The notes: generated from the letters alone by a model not told the origin. 64,000 bases of DNA from Stenotrophomonas sp. 24(2023) (GCF_030913365.1 NZ_CP133160.1:930001-994000); one strand, 5' to 3'; shown: positions 1 to 9,372, counted from the stretch's first letter. Numbers and translations are program-made.

Positions 1-540
1 AGCAAGCCGGCCGATGCGATCGTGGTCGGCCATGACGATGTGATTCCCTACCCGCCCTCCACCCAGGACCTGCATCACGAGGTCGAACTGGTGGTGGCCA
101 TCGGCCAGGATGCCCCGGCCGGTGAACTGGCCGTGGCCGATGCCGAGGCACTGGTCTATGGCTACGCCGTCGGCCTGGACCTGACCCGCCGCGACCTGCA
201 GGCGGCCGCCAAGCAGAAAGGCCACCCCTGGGATGCGGCCAAGGGCTTCGATGCTTCCGCGCCGATCAGCGAGATCGTGCATGCCGGCGAGGTGGGCGAC
301 CTGTCCGCACTGAACCTGTCGCTGGAGGTCAACGGTGAAGTGCGCCAGCAATCGCTGCTCGACCAGATGATCTGGAACGTGCCGGAAATCCTGCATGAGC
401 TGTCCAAGCTGTGGCAGCTGCGTGCCGGCGACCTGGTGTTCATGGGCACCCCTGCCGGCGTGGCCGCGCTCAAGCCCGGCGACCGCTTCAGTGCACGCCT
501 GGAAAACGTCGGCGAACGCCACGGCATCATCGCCGGCTGA
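1..540 (+). CDS. Fumarylacetoacetate hydrolase (FAH) family protein, 5' end missing
   Basis: The frame is open from the first base of the window, so the start lies upstream and only about the last 179 residues are present. FAH-family enzymes are metal-dependent C-C hydrolases or isomerases/decarboxylases of dicarboxylic keto acids. The visible part carries the family core: [11 protein letters not shown] with the acidic metal ligands, [13 protein letters not shown] with the conserved Asp, [12 protein letters not shown], and the C-terminal [12 protein letters not shown] loop. These fit the fumarylpyruvate hydrolase / oxaloacetate tautomerase-like subgroup, but the substrate cannot be told from this fragment. 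mscL follows after 55 bp. Family assignment is firm; the function within the family is not. Confidence 0.88.
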   Translation, partial: SKPADAIVVGHDDVIPYPPSTQDLHHEVELVVAIGQDAPAGELAVADAEALVYGYAVGLDLTRRDLQAAAKQKGHPWDAAKGFDASAPISEIVHAGEVGDLSALNLSLEVNGEVRQQSLLDQMIWNVPEILHELSKLWQLRAGDLVFMGTPAGVAALKPGDRFSARLENVGERHGIIAG

Positions 541-595
541 CATCGGCTGGGTTACCCTGCGCGCTGTCCCCCTGCCCCTGCGGAGAAAAACACGA

Positions 596-1000
596 ATGGG
601 AATGCTCACCGAGTTCAAGGAATTCGCGATGCGCGGCAACGTCATCGACCTGGCGGTCGGTGTGGTCATCGGCGCGGCGTTCGGCAAGATCGTCACCGCA
701 CTGGTGGAAAAGATCATCATGCCGCCGCTGGGCCTGCTGATCGGCAAGGTGGATTTCTCCCAGCTGGCTTGGACGCTGTCTCCGGCCAGCATCGGGCCCG
801 ATGGCAAGGAAATACCCGCCGTGGTCATCGGCTACGGTGATTTCCTCAACACGCTGGTGCAGTTCGTCATCGTGGCCTTCGCCATCTTCCTGGTGGTCAA
901 GGCCATCAACCGCCTGTCGCGCAAGCAGGAAGCCGCACCGGCCGCGCCGGCCGAAGAAGTGCTGCTGCTGCGCGAGATCCGCGACAACCTGAAGAAGTAA
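596..1000 (+). CDS. mscL: Large-conductance mechanosensitive channel MscL
   Basis: Predicted 134 residues, the usual size for MscL, a homopentameric inner-membrane channel that opens on membrane tension and releases solutes during hypo-osmotic shock. The N-terminus has the family signature [20 protein letters not shown] followed by AFGKIV, the pore-lining first helix. A periplasmic loop follows, then a second hydrophobic helix around [18 protein letters not shown] and a charged C-terminal bundle ending [11 protein letters not shown]. The ATG at 596 is chosen because ggag lies at 582-585 and the family signature begins a few residues later; the same frame is open upstream but out of register with the FAH gene. 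Confidence 0.97.
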   Translation: MGMLTEFKEFAMRGNVIDLAVGVVIGAAFGKIVTALVEKIIMPPLGLLIGKVDFSQLAWTLSPASIGPDGKEIPAVVIGYGDFLNTLVQFVIVAFAIFLVVKAINRLSRKQEAAPAAPAEEVLLLREIRDNLKK

Positions 1001-1020
1001 CCGCCCTGGCGGTCGCCGCA

Positions 1021-1042
1021 CCCGTCCCTCTACCGGGACGGG
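1021..1042 (+). terminator. Hairpin after mscL
   Basis: Perfect 8-bp stem, cccgtccc (1021-1028) with gggacggg (1035-1042), and a 6-nt loop, 20 bp after the mscL stop. There is no T-run behind it, so termination is an inference from position. Confidence 0.5.
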
Positions 1043-1229
1043 CCGGCCGATACACGACGATACCGTCCGATGCGTGGCGGGCAACGGCCCGGCGGCCCCC
1101 ACCTGCCGGGCCTTTCTTAACGCGTGGTGTGCTGTAATCCTGTCCAGGTGGGCATGGGGCCCACGGCCCTGGCCGGCAAGGCAAGCGAACGCCTCTGTGG
1201 CGCGCCAACCATCCAAGACCCGATCACCG

Positions 1230-2573
1230 ATGTCCGAAGCCTCGTCATCCGAGCCCGTGCGCAAGAAGGGGCGTTATCGCCGTCGCCTGCGCAGCCGCAT
1301 CATCGTTTCATTCGTCCTGCTGGGGTTCTGCTTGACGGCCCTGTTCGCTGCGGCCGCCTGGAACCTGCGCGCGCGCGTGGAAAACCAGCTGGTCGAACGC
1401 ACCCTGCAGCGCGAAGTCACCAACCTGGTGTCGCAGGTGGAAAACAACCCCGGCGAAGCGCCTTTCTTCCTGATGTTCGATGCGCGCACCTGGAGCCCGG
1501 CCAACGCCTACAAGGTGGACCCGCTGTACCGCGACCTGAGCGTGGGCATCCATGACATCCGGCAGCAGGCTTCCGATGGCAGCTGGCATGTCTACAAGGT
1601 GGCCATCAGCAAGGGCGTGGACCCCAAGGGCACGCCGTTCACCAGCCTGATCCGCTACGACGTGACCGACAGCGCCGAAGCCGCCGGCAAGCTGCTGCGC
1701 CTGCTGATCGTGGCGGTCATCCTGTTCACCGCACTGAGCCTGGTGCTGGGGTGGTGGTCGGCCTCGCGGGTGATGCGCCCGGTATCGGACCTGGCATCGC
1801 GGCTGCGCGCCTACCGGGGCGGCACCAAATCGCCGGAACTGCTGGCCCACCGCTTCCCCGACGATGAAGTGGGACAGCTGGCTGGTGCGCTGGATGATTA
1901 CTCCACCCGCTTGACCGAAGTCGTGCAGCGCGACCGCGAGTTCAACGCGGATGTCAGCCATGAACTGCGCACGCCGCTGGCGGTCATCCGGGGGGCCACC
2001 GAACTGCTGCTGGCGCGGCCGGGCCTGGACGAGAAAGTGCTGCAACGCCTGCAGCGCATCCAGCGGGCCGAACAGCAGTGCAGCGATCTGATCGGCTCGC
2101 TGCTGCTGCTGTCACGCAACGAGCGTGGGCAGGGCCACAGCAACGTGGCCAAGGTGACCGAGCAGCTGCTCGATGCGCACCGTGCCCAGCTGGGCGGCAA
2201 GCAGCTGGACCTGCTGATGGAAGGCGCGCTGGACCTGGTGGTGGAAGCACCGGAAGCCGCCCTGTCGGTGGCATTGGGCAACCTGATCGGCAACGCCGTG
2301 AAGTACACCCGCGAAGGCTCGGTGACGGTGCGCCTGCACGCCGATGCGGTGGAGGTGATCGACACCGGTCCGGGGCTGAGCGAGGACGATGCCGCGCGCC
2401 TGTTCGAGCGGGGTTATCGCGGCACCCATGCCGCGCATTCGCAGGGCGGCGGCATCGGCCTGTCGATCGTCCAGCGCCTGTGCAAACTTTATGGCTGGAG
2501 CGTGCGGGTGACGCCGCGCCAGGAAAAGGGCGTCACCGCCCGCATCACGTTCGCGCCGAACCCCGCCGACTGA
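1230..2573 (+). CDS. Sensor histidine kinase (HAMP, HisKA, HATPase_c)
   Basis: Predicted 447 residues. A basic N-terminus is followed by a first membrane helix (about 24-45), a periplasmic sensor domain of about 110 residues (46-155), a second helix (about 156-176) and a HAMP segment. The phosphoacceptor is His244 in FNADVSHELRTPL. The ATP-binding domain shows the N box (LGNLIGNAVKYT), G1 (DTGPGLS) and G2 (GGGIGLSIVQRL). The ATG at 1230 gives an N-terminus that leads directly into the first helix; the frame is open further upstream. No response regulator gene is next to it: mscL is upstream and an M28 peptidase downstream. The partner must be elsewhere, so the signal and target are unknown. 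Confidence 0.93.
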   Translation: MSEASSSEPVRKKGRYRRRLRSRIIVSFVLLGFCLTALFAAAAWNLRARVENQLVERTLQREVTNLVSQVENNPGEAPFFLMFDARTWSPANAYKVDPLYRDLSVGIHDIRQQASDGSWHVYKVAISKGVDPKGTPFTSLIRYDVTDSAEAAGKLLRLLIVAVILFTALSLVLGWWSASRVMRPVSDLASRLRAYRGGTKSPELLAHRFPDDEVGQLAGALDDYSTRLTEVVQRDREFNADVSHELRTPLAVIRGATELLLARPGLDEKVLQRLQRIQRAEQQCSDLIGSLLLLSRNERGQGHSNVAKVTEQLLDAHRAQLGGKQLDLLMEGALDLVVEAPEAALSVALGNLIGNAVKYTREGSVTVRLHADAVEVIDTGPGLSEDDAARLFERGYRGTHAAHSQGGGIGLSIVQRLCKLYGWSVRVTPRQEKGVTARITFAPNPAD

Positions 2574-2746
2574 CCGCGGGCGGCCGGTGGGGCGTGCGCC
2601 GGTGCCGTGCGCCTGCCCTGCAGGGCGGGCCGCGCTTTGCGCAACATGGCGGAAATCAGCGTTCGCCCCTGCCATGACCTCCCGCCCATGCGCGGGCCTG
2701 AACCGCTGTTAAGCTCGACGGCTACCCCCCCTTCCCGGAGCCGTCC

Positions 2747-4168
2747 ATGCGCCGCCGTGTCCTTGCCCTTGCTTCCACCCTCGCCCTGCTGACCGCCCCG
2801 GCATTCGCCGCGCCGCGCGCCACGACCCTGCCACCGCCATCGCTGGCCACCGCAGCCCAGCTGCGCGACCAGGCCGTCAATGACGATACCGGCTGGAAGG
2901 TGGTCGAATCGCTGACCACCGAGATCGGCCCACGCCTGGCCGGCAGCGAAGCCGATGCGCGCGCGGTGGCCTGGGCGGAAGCCAAGTTCAAGGCACTGGG
3001 GTTTGACAAGGTATGGAAGGAGCCGGTGACCTTCCCCAAGTGGGAACGCCGCAGTGAACAGGCCGCCGTGGTGGGCAGCAACCCGCAGCCGCTGCAGGTC
3101 ACCGCGCTGGGCGGCAGCCCGGGCGGCACGGTGGAAGCCGAGGTGGTGCGCTTTGCCGACCTGGCCGCGCTGCAGGCCGCACCGGAGGGATCGCTGAAGG
3201 GCAAGATCGCGTTCGTCGACTACCAGATGGTGGCCTACCGCGATGGCCGCGACTACGGCCGTGGCGGCGCGATCCGCAGCAAGGGGCCGTCCGAAGCGAT
3301 CCGCAAGGGGGCCGTCGGCTTCCTGATGCGCTCGGCCGGTACCGATTCGCATCGCGTACCGCACACCGGCATCACCCGTTTCGATGAAGGCCTGACCCCG
3401 GTACCGTCGGCGGCGCTGTCCGTGCCGGACGCCGACCAGCTGGCGCGCCTGCTGGCCCGTGGGGCCACCCGCGTGCGCGTGGCACTGGACTGCGGCTGGG
3501 ATGGCCAGGCGACCTCGTACAACGTCATCGGTGAAATCACCGGCCGCAGCCTGCCCAAGGAAGTGGTGGTGATCGGTGGTCACCTCGACTCGTGGGACCT
3601 GGGCACCGGTGCGGTGGATGATGGCGCCGGCGTGGCGATCACCATGGCCGCCGGCCACCTGATCGGCCAGCTCAAGCAGGCCCCCAAGCGGACCATCCGC
3701 GTGGTGGCGTTCGCCAATGAGGAACAGGGCCTGTACGGCGGCAAGGCGTATGCCGAGGCGCATGCCAAGGACATCACCCGCCACCAGCTGTCGGCCGAAA
3801 GTGATTTCGGTGCCGGCCGCATCTATGCGTTCAACACCGGCTCGCCGAACCCGGAAGGTTCACGTGAAGCGACCAAGCAGATCGCCGAGGTGCTCAAGCC
3901 CCTGGGCATCGCATACCAGGCCGACAAGGGCGGCCCGGGCCCGGATATCGGTCCGCTGGCGGCCAAGGGCGGCGCCTGGGCATGGCTGGCGCAGGACGGG
4001 TCGGATTACTTCCACCTGCATCACACCGCTGACGACACCCTGGACAAGATCGACCCCAAGGCGCTGGCGCAGAACGTGGCGGCCTATGCGGTGTTCGCCT
4101 ACCTGGCCGCGGAGGCTGATGGCACGTTCGGCAGCGAGGCCAAGGCAACCACGCCGCCGAACGAGTAA
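2747..4168 (+). CDS. Secreted M28 family zinc metallopeptidase
   Basis: Predicted 473 residues beginning with a Sec signal peptide (basic MRRR, hydrophobic run, cleavage near AFAA, residues 20-23). M28 enzymes are co-catalytic di-zinc exopeptidases. The ligands can be read: His279 and Asp281 in GGHLDSWD, Asp291 in AVDDGAG, the catalytic Glu pair at 325-326 in ANEEQGLYG, and a late His in YFHLHHTADDT. Residues about 130-245 match the protease-associated insert typical of the larger M28 carboxypeptidase-Q-like enzymes. The product is expected to be periplasmic or secreted and to release N-terminal residues or split dipeptides. It is a monocistronic gene between the kinase and a convergent symporter gene. 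Confidence 0.93.
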   Translation: MRRRVLALASTLALLTAPAFAAPRATTLPPPSLATAAQLRDQAVNDDTGWKVVESLTTEIGPRLAGSEADARAVAWAEAKFKALGFDKVWKEPVTFPKWERRSEQAAVVGSNPQPLQVTALGGSPGGTVEAEVVRFADLAALQAAPEGSLKGKIAFVDYQMVAYRDGRDYGRGGAIRSKGPSEAIRKGAVGFLMRSAGTDSHRVPHTGITRFDEGLTPVPSAALSVPDADQLARLLARGATRVRVALDCGWDGQATSYNVIGEITGRSLPKEVVVIGGHLDSWDLGTGAVDDGAGVAITMAAGHLIGQLKQAPKRTIRVVAFANEEQGLYGGKAYAEAHAKDITRHQLSAESDFGAGRIYAFNTGSPNPEGSREATKQIAEVLKPLGIAYQADKGGPGPDIGPLAAKGGAWAWLAQDGSDYFHLHHTADDTLDKIDPKALAQNVAAYAVFAYLAAEADGTFGSEAKATTPPNE

Positions 4169-4177
4169 GCCCCCCTG

Positions 4178-4202
4178 CGGAGCCGGCCCGGTGCCGGCTC
4201 CG
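4178..4202. terminator. Bidirectional hairpin between convergent genes
   Basis: A 10-bp perfect stem, cggagccggc (4178-4187) with gccggctccg (4193-4202), and a 5-nt loop. It lies in the 50-bp gap between the M28 peptidase stop and the stop of the convergent symporter gene. No U-tract on either side. Confidence 0.65.
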
Positions 4203-4218
4203 TGCATGTGCGGGAAGG

Positions 4219-5688
4219 CTAGCCCTCCCACGCACGCGTGTTGCGCAGGCCCAGCGCACCGGGCCTGAACTGCGGATCGCGGCCCTTGCGACGGTGTGCC
4301 TCGTAGTCGCGCAGCGCGACCAGGGCAGGCTTCTGCAGCAGCAGGATGGCAATGATGTTCAACCAGCTCATCAGGCCGACACCGATGTCGCCCAGCGACC
4401 AGGCCACCGTGGCGCTGTTCACCGCCGAATAGCCGGTCGCCGCCAGGAACAGCAGCTGGAACAGGCCGATGGTCACCACGCCCGGCCGGTCACGGCACAG
4501 GTAGCTGATGTTGGTTTCCGCCATGTAGTACAGCGCCAGGATGGTGGTGAACGCGAACGGCAGGATCGCCAGTGCCACGAAGGACCTGCCGAAGCCGGGC
4601 AGCGCCGACTCCACCGCGTACTGCACGAAGCGTGGGCCGGCCTCCACGCCGGGCAGGTTGCCCAGCAGCAGCCGTGCTTCATCGGGCACGCCGTTCACCG
4701 CCGGATCGTAGACGTTGTACAGGCCCGTGGAGAGGATCAGGAAGGCCGTTGCGCTGCAGACGATCATGGTGTCGATGTAGACCGAGAACGCCTGCACCAG
4801 CCCCTGCTTGACCGGGTGGGATACCTCCGCCGCCGCGGCCGGGTGCGCGCCACTGCCCATGCCGGCCTCATTGGACAACACCCCGCGGCGCACGCCCCAC
4901 TGGATGGCCGTGCCGATCATCGCACCGAAGGCCGCATCCACGCCGAACGCACTGCGCAGCACCAGCGCGATCACCTCGGGCACCTTGTCGATGTTCAGTA
5001 CCATCACCAGCGCCGCGACCAGCAGGTAGGCCACGGCCATCAGGGGAATCACCCATTCGGCGACCCGCGCGATGCGCCGCACGCCGCCGAACACGATCAC
5101 CGCCAGCACGGCCAGCAGCACGCCGGCGGTGACCCGTGCGGGCACATCCCAGGCTTCGTTCACCGCGCTGGCGATGGCATTGGACTGCGTGCCGGCCAGC
5201 AACGCCCCGGCCAGTACCGTGACCAGTGCGAACAGCACCGCATACCAGCGCTGGCCGAGGCCCTTTTCGATGTAGTAGGCCGGCCCGCCGCGATACTGCC
5301 CGTGGGCATCGCGTCCCTTGTAGATCTGTGCCAGCGTGGATTCGATGAACGCACTGGACGCGCCCAGGAAGGCAACGATCCACATCCAGAAGATCGCGCC
5401 GGGCCCGCCGAAGGCGATGGCCATCGCCACGCCGGCGATGTTGCCCACGCCGACCCGGCTGGACAGGGACAGCGACAGCGCCTGGAACGGCGAGATGCCG
5501 GCACCGGAGCGCTCATGGCGGAACATCAGGCGCAGCATGTCCGGCAGCGCGCGCAGCTGGATGAAGCGGGTGCGGATGCTGAAGTACAGGCCAGCCAGCA
5601 GGCACAGCACGACCAGGTACGGGCTCCAGACAACCGCCAGCACCTTGCCGACGAGCGCCTCGACACTGAAGAGAGCGGTGATGGTCAT
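4219..5688 (-). CDS. Alanine or glycine:cation symporter (AGCS family), copy 1
   Basis: Predicted 489 residues with about 10-11 membrane helices. AGCS carriers import alanine or glycine with Na+ or H+ (the AlsT/DagA/YaaJ type). Family motifs are present: SSRVGVGNIAGVAMA, then AFGGPGAIFWMW, GPAYYIEKGLG, and SNEAGMGSGAHPAAAAEVSHPVKQG in the middle. The ATG at 5688 is chosen because a gagggg ribosome-binding site precedes it and the first helix follows; the longer frame adds an Arg/Trp-rich tail without sense. It lies 10 bp behind the outer-membrane protein gene and is probably cotranscribed with it. A second AGCS gene lies 2.2 kb away on the same strand. Confidence 0.94.
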   Translation of the reverse strand: MTITALFSVEALVGKVLAVVWSPYLVVLCLLAGLYFSIRTRFIQLRALPDMLRLMFRHERSGAGISPFQALSLSLSSRVGVGNIAGVAMAIAFGGPGAIFWMWIVAFLGASSAFIESTLAQIYKGRDAHGQYRGGPAYYIEKGLGQRWYAVLFALVTVLAGALLAGTQSNAIASAVNEAWDVPARVTAGVLLAVLAVIVFGGVRRIARVAEWVIPLMAVAYLLVAALVMVLNIDKVPEVIALVLRSAFGVDAAFGAMIGTAIQWGVRRGVLSNEAGMGSGAHPAAAAEVSHPVKQGLVQAFSVYIDTMIVCSATAFLILSTGLYNVYDPAVNGVPDEARLLLGNLPGVEAGPRFVQYAVESALPGFGRSFVALAILPFAFTTILALYYMAETNISYLCRDRPGVVTIGLFQLLFLAATGYSAVNSATVAWSLGDIGVGLMSWLNIIAILLLQKPALVALRDYEAHRRKGRDPQFRPGALGLRNTRAWEG

Positions 5689-5698
5689 CAGTGCCCCC

Positions 5699-6700
5699 TC
5701 AGAAGAACATGCCCAGGGCGACCTGCGGGCTGACCACCTGCCCCGCGTTGCGCCCGGCCACGGTGATCTCCACACCGGCAATCACACCCAGCGCCGGACT
5801 GAAGTGGTACTCCACGGCCGGAGCGATGCTGATGCTGCGGCTGGCGGGGCGGTGTTCCTCGATGTGCCGCCAGCGCCCGTCCGAACCCGGTGCGATGCCC
5901 GACAGGTGCTGGCGGCTTTCACGGCTGGCCGCCACCTCCAGCACGCCCACCCAGCGCGCGTTGACGCTGTACTCGGCCCCCACCGACACCCCCAGCACCG
6001 AACCACGCGCGATCTGCCCCTGGAAGCCCTCGCCGGTGCCGTAGACACTGGCGCCGCTGATGGCCGTGCGGGCCGGTGCCGGCCCGGCGCTGAACTGGCC
6101 ACGCCAGCGCAGCGGGCGGCCGTTGCGCAGCCAGACCACCTGCTGGATGCCCAGCGCGGCCGTGGTGCGCTGTACACCGTCCCCCTGGGCATCGAGCGGG
6201 TTGCCGGAAATGCGGTCATGACTGCCGGTGGTGAAGCGCTGTACCAGCGCCACCGACACCGCCGGGCGGCTGCCGTCGGCATCGGGTGCCTGCAGCAGGT
6301 ACTGCAGGCGTGCGGTGGTATCCCCGGCGCGGAACCCGCTGCTGTGTGCCGCGCCGGCTTCGGCGCGCACGGCACTGAGGTTCACCTGCCCGGTGACCCG
6401 GTCGCTGAAGCCGTAGATGACCGGCAGCACCACCGCCCAGCCGCCGCTGCGCGCCGCACTGTCGCGGCGGTCGCCACCGGCATCGAAATGATGGCGGCTG
6501 TCGCTGCGGACCAGGTACGGCTCCACGTACCAGTGGCCCTGGGGCAGGCCCGCTGGATTGGGCGTGATGAGCGGGCCGGTGAAATTGACGCCGTCCAGGC
6601 TGCGTTCGCCGGCCTGTACCGATGACGCCATGGCCGCGGGCAGCAGGACGGAAAGCAGCAGCAGGCAGGATGCCGGCGCGTTGCGGTGGGATCGATGCAT
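5699..6700 (-). CDS. Putative outer-membrane beta-barrel protein
   Basis: Predicted 333 residues starting MHRSHR with a signal peptide (cleavage around SSVQAGERS). The mature protein alternates hydrophobic and polar residues (for example VGAEYSVNARWVGVLEVA) and ends in GMFF; a terminal Phe is the usual barrel-assembly signal. It resembles proteins annotated loosely as outer-membrane transporter or MetA-pathway-of-phenol-degradation-like barrels, but I recognise no specific family. The gene stops 10 bp before the AGCS symporter start, so a two-gene unit in which a porin feeds an inner-membrane amino-acid importer is possible; that link is inference. Starting at the ATG at 6700 gives the best signal peptide. 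Confidence 0.65.
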   Translation of the reverse strand: MHRSHRNAPASCLLLLSVLLPAAMASSVQAGERSLDGVNFTGPLITPNPAGLPQGHWYVEPYLVRSDSRHHFDAGGDRRDSAARSGGWAVVLPVIYGFSDRVTGQVNLSAVRAEAGAAHSSGFRAGDTTARLQYLLQAPDADGSRPAVSVALVQRFTTGSHDRISGNPLDAQGDGVQRTTAALGIQQVVWLRNGRPLRWRGQFSAGPAPARTAISGASVYGTGEGFQGQIARGSVLGVSVGAEYSVNARWVGVLEVAASRESRQHLSGIAPGSDGRWRHIEEHRPASRSISIAPAVEYHFSPALGVIAGVEITVAGRNAGQVVSPQVALGMFF

Positions 6701-6866
6701 CAGGGCCACTCCGTTGCGACGTTGGATGGACATCCACCGTGCGCCGCCGGAACAGCCGGGCCAATGAGGAAACTTTCAATCTCTCATCGCGCCTGACAAT
6801 CAGCAAAGGATGCTTGACTGGACGGCGATGGGAAGGCCCGGCCCCTGTCGATCCAGGCAACGCCAG
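6701..6866. other. Upstream region of the barrel/symporter unit
   Basis: 166 bp of the 320-bp gap between 6700 and 7021. It must carry the promoter of the minus-strand barrel/symporter unit. An A/T-richer patch lies at about 6768-6815, but I cannot identify a convincing -35/-10 pair or operator. Confidence 0.3.
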
Positions 6867-6896
6867 GCAAAAGAAAACCCGGCCGTCAGGCCGGGT
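6867..6896 (-). terminator. Rho-independent terminator of the TrmH-family gene
   Basis: Stem acccggcc (6877-6884) with ggccgggt (6889-6896) and loop gtca. Read on the minus strand the stem is followed by TTTTCTTTT. It lies 124 bp beyond the methyltransferase stop. Confidence 0.8.
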
Positions 6897-7020
6897 CCGG
6901 CAGAGCCACCCCACGCGGTGGCCGCGATGCGCTCCGGGAATGCCACCCCTGGACAGCAAGTGGCAATTGCCCATCATTCCGCGCCACCGATGCCGCTGGC
7001 GATGCGGGAAGTTTGAAACT

Positions 7021-7863
7021 TCAACCGCGCCGACTGGCCCACTGCGCCAGCAGCACGGCGGTGGCCGACGCCACGTTGAGGCTTTCCACCGCCCCACTGC
7101 CGGGAATGGACAACTGCTGGTCGCACTGCGTGGCCAGGCTGCGGTCCATCCCCTCGCCTTCGGCCCCCATGACGTACACCAGGCGTGCCGGCAGCGTGGC
7201 GCGGAAGACATCCTCGCCACCGTCCACCAGCGTCGCCGCCAGGCCGAAGCCGGCCTGGCGCAGCTGTGCCATGGCCTGCGCGGCCACGGGCAGGCGCACC
7301 AGCGGCACCGCCTCGGCACCGCCCTCGGCGACCCGCGCCGCCGCACCGGACAGTGCCAGCGCACTGTCGGCCGGCAGCAGCAGCGCCGACACGCCGAAAT
7401 GCGCGGCCGACCGCAGGATCGCCCCCAGGTTGTGCGGGTTGCCCACGCCATCCAGCCACAGGGCCAGCACCGGGCCGTCGTGCAGCCCCTCCAGCCACTG
7501 CGCCAGCGGCAGCGGTGCGGCGCGCTGCACATCGGCCACCACGCCTTCGTGGTGGGTGGTGCCGGCCAGCTTGTTCAGGTCGCCCTCTTCGACCACGCGG
7601 TAACCCACGCGGTTGGCCACGCACCACTTCAGCAGCGGCTGCAGGCGCGGAATGCGCGCCTCCAGCAGGTACAGCTTGCGCAGCGCCTGCGGCCGGGCGT
7701 TGAACGCGGCCAGCACGGCATTGAGGCCGAACAGGCGCAGTTCGTCGGCATTGCGCCCAGGACCACCGCCCCCGGTGCCCCCTGCCGGCGCGTCGCTACG
7801 CGGCAGGGGCGTGGCACGCGGCGGGCGTGCGGAGGGACGGCGGTTGCTCCAGGGGTCATTCAC
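7021..7863 (-). CDS. TrmH/SpoU-family RNA 2'-O-ribose methyltransferase
   Basis: Predicted 280 residues. A Gly/Pro/Arg-rich N-terminal tail (1-38) precedes a SpoU substrate-binding domain (about 42-115, FGLNAVLAAF to TTHHEGVVADV) and the trefoil-knot SPOUT methyltransferase domain. The three SPOUT motifs are DGVGNPHNLGAILRSA, YVMGAEGEGM and IPGSGAVESLNVASATAVLL. The form GVGNPHNLGA and the TTHHEG stretch suit the YfiF/RlmB branch, which methylates rRNA or tRNA ribose with SAM. The start is GTG at 7863, directly abutting the TAA of the upstream symporter gene (TAA|GTG), so translation is probably coupled to it. The exact RNA target is not known from sequence. Confidence 0.9.
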   Translation of the reverse strand: MNDPWSNRRPSARPPRATPLPRSDAPAGGTGGGGPGRNADELRLFGLNAVLAAFNARPQALRKLYLLEARIPRLQPLLKWCVANRVGYRVVEEGDLNKLAGTTHHEGVVADVQRAAPLPLAQWLEGLHDGPVLALWLDGVGNPHNLGAILRSAAHFGVSALLLPADSALALSGAAARVAEGGAEAVPLVRLPVAAQAMAQLRQAGFGLAATLVDGGEDVFRATLPARLVYVMGAEGEGMDRSLATQCDQQLSIPGSGAVESLNVASATAVLLAQWASRRG

Positions 7864-9372
7864 TTACACGGTCTCCTGCTTGCGCTGGCGCCAGAAATCG
7901 GCGTTCTTGATGCCCAGGGCATCGGGATCGAACGTCGGGTCCAGGCCCAGCTTCTTCTGTCGTTCGTAGTCACGCAGGGCCAGCATGGCCGGCTTCTGGA
8001 TGATGAGGATGGCGATGATGTTCAGCCAGGCCATCAGGCCCACGCCGATGTCACCCAGCGCCCAGGCCAGGGTGGCATTGTGGAAGGCGCCGAACACCAC
8101 CATGGCGATGATGCCCAGGCGCAGCACCAGCACGGTCAGCGGGCGCTTCTTGTTATGGTTGACGTAGGTCAGGTTGGTTTCGGCCATGTAGTAATAGGCC
8201 ATGATGGTGGTGAAGGCGAAGAAGAAGATGGCGATGGAGACGAAGGCCGAGCCCCAGCCCGGCAGCACTGCTTCCACGCCCGCCTGCGCGTAACCGGCGC
8301 CCTCGGGAATGCCCGCCAGGCCCTGGAAGATCGGTGCGGCCCCTTCCACCGGGGAATACACGTTGTAGGTGCCGCTGGCCAGGATCAGGAAGGCCGTGGC
8401 CGTGCACACCATCATGGTGTCGAAGTAGATGGCGAAGGCCTGCACGTAACCCTGCTTGGCCGGATGCGAGACTTCCGAGGCCGCTGCCGCGTGCGGGCCG
8501 GAACCCTGACCGGCCTCATTGGCATAGATGCCACGCTTGATGCCCCATTCCACCGCCAGGCCCATCATCGCGCCGAACGCGGCATGGGTACCGAAGGCGC
8601 TGCTGAAGATGATGTTGAACATCTCCGGCACGCGGTCATAGTTGATGACCATGATGACGATGGCCATCAGGATGAAGCCGGCCGCCATGAACGGCACCAC
8701 CACTTCGGCGAAGTTGGCGATGCGCTTGACGCCACCGAAGATCACCACGCCCAGCAGCAGGGCGACCACGATGCCGATGCCCAGCTTCAGCGCCTGCACC
8801 TGGTCCATGCCGAACGCCTGGCCATCAAGCGGCCCGCACAGGGCCGTGCCACGGCACGCATTGATGACGCTGTCGGCGATGGCATTGGCCTGCACGCCCG
8901 GCATCAGGAAACCGGCCGCGATGATCGTGGCGATGGCGAACGCCAGCGCGTACCACTTCAGGCCCATGGCCTTTTCGATGTAGTACGCCGGGCCACCGCG
9001 GTAGCGGCCTTCGGCATCCTTGGTCTTGTAGATCTGCGCCAGGGTGCATTCCACGTACGAGGTGGACGCGCCGAGGAAGCCCATCACCCACATCCAGAAG
9101 ATCGCGCCGGGGCCACCGAAGGCAATGGCGGTGGCCACGCCGGCGATGTTGCCGATGCCCATGCGGCCGGCCATCGACATGGCCAGGGCCTGGAAGGAGG
9201 ACACGCCGGCGTCGGACTTTTCACCCCGGACGGTCAGGCGGCACATTTCCAGGAAGCCCCGGATCTGCATGAAGCGCGTGCGCAGGCTGAAGAACAGGCC
9301 CGCGCCCAGGCACACCACGATCAGTGCCTTGCTCCAGATGATGCTGTTGATGAAATGTACGGTTGCTTCCAC
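7864..9372 (-). CDS. Alanine or glycine:cation symporter (AGCS family), copy 2
   Basis: Predicted 502 residues, GTG start at 9372 with a ggagag ribosome-binding site just upstream. The family signature is clear: AGRMGIGNIAGVATA, AFGGPGAIFWMW, GPAYYIEKAMG, NEAGQGSGPHAAAASEVSHPAKQG. It is a sodium- or proton-coupled importer of alanine, glycine or a related amino acid in the inner membrane. It shares the same motif order as the copy at 4219-5688 but differs clearly in the N-terminal region and in a longer loop (QANAIADSVINACRGTALCG), so it is a diverged paralogue and not a recent duplication. It is the first gene of a two-gene unit with the TrmH-family methyltransferase. Confidence 0.95.
   Translation of the reverse strand: MEATVHFINSIIWSKALIVVCLGAGLFFSLRTRFMQIRGFLEMCRLTVRGEKSDAGVSSFQALAMSMAGRMGIGNIAGVATAIAFGGPGAIFWMWVMGFLGASTSYVECTLAQIYKTKDAEGRYRGGPAYYIEKAMGLKWYALAFAIATIIAAGFLMPGVQANAIADSVINACRGTALCGPLDGQAFGMDQVQALKLGIGIVVALLLGVVIFGGVKRIANFAEVVVPFMAAGFILMAIVIMVINYDRVPEMFNIIFSSAFGTHAAFGAMMGLAVEWGIKRGIYANEAGQGSGPHAAAASEVSHPAKQGYVQAFAIYFDTMMVCTATAFLILASGTYNVYSPVEGAAPIFQGLAGIPEGAGYAQAGVEAVLPGWGSAFVSIAIFFFAFTTIMAYYYMAETNLTYVNHNKKRPLTVLVLRLGIIAMVVFGAFHNATLAWALGDIGVGLMAWLNIIAILIIQKPAMLALRDYERQKKLGLDPTFDPDALGIKNADFWRQRKQETV

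Noticed and set aside
4219..9372. Recent duplication of the two AGCS symporters
   Set aside because: The two proteins share motifs but differ through most of their length and lie in separate operons with different partners; an old paralogy.
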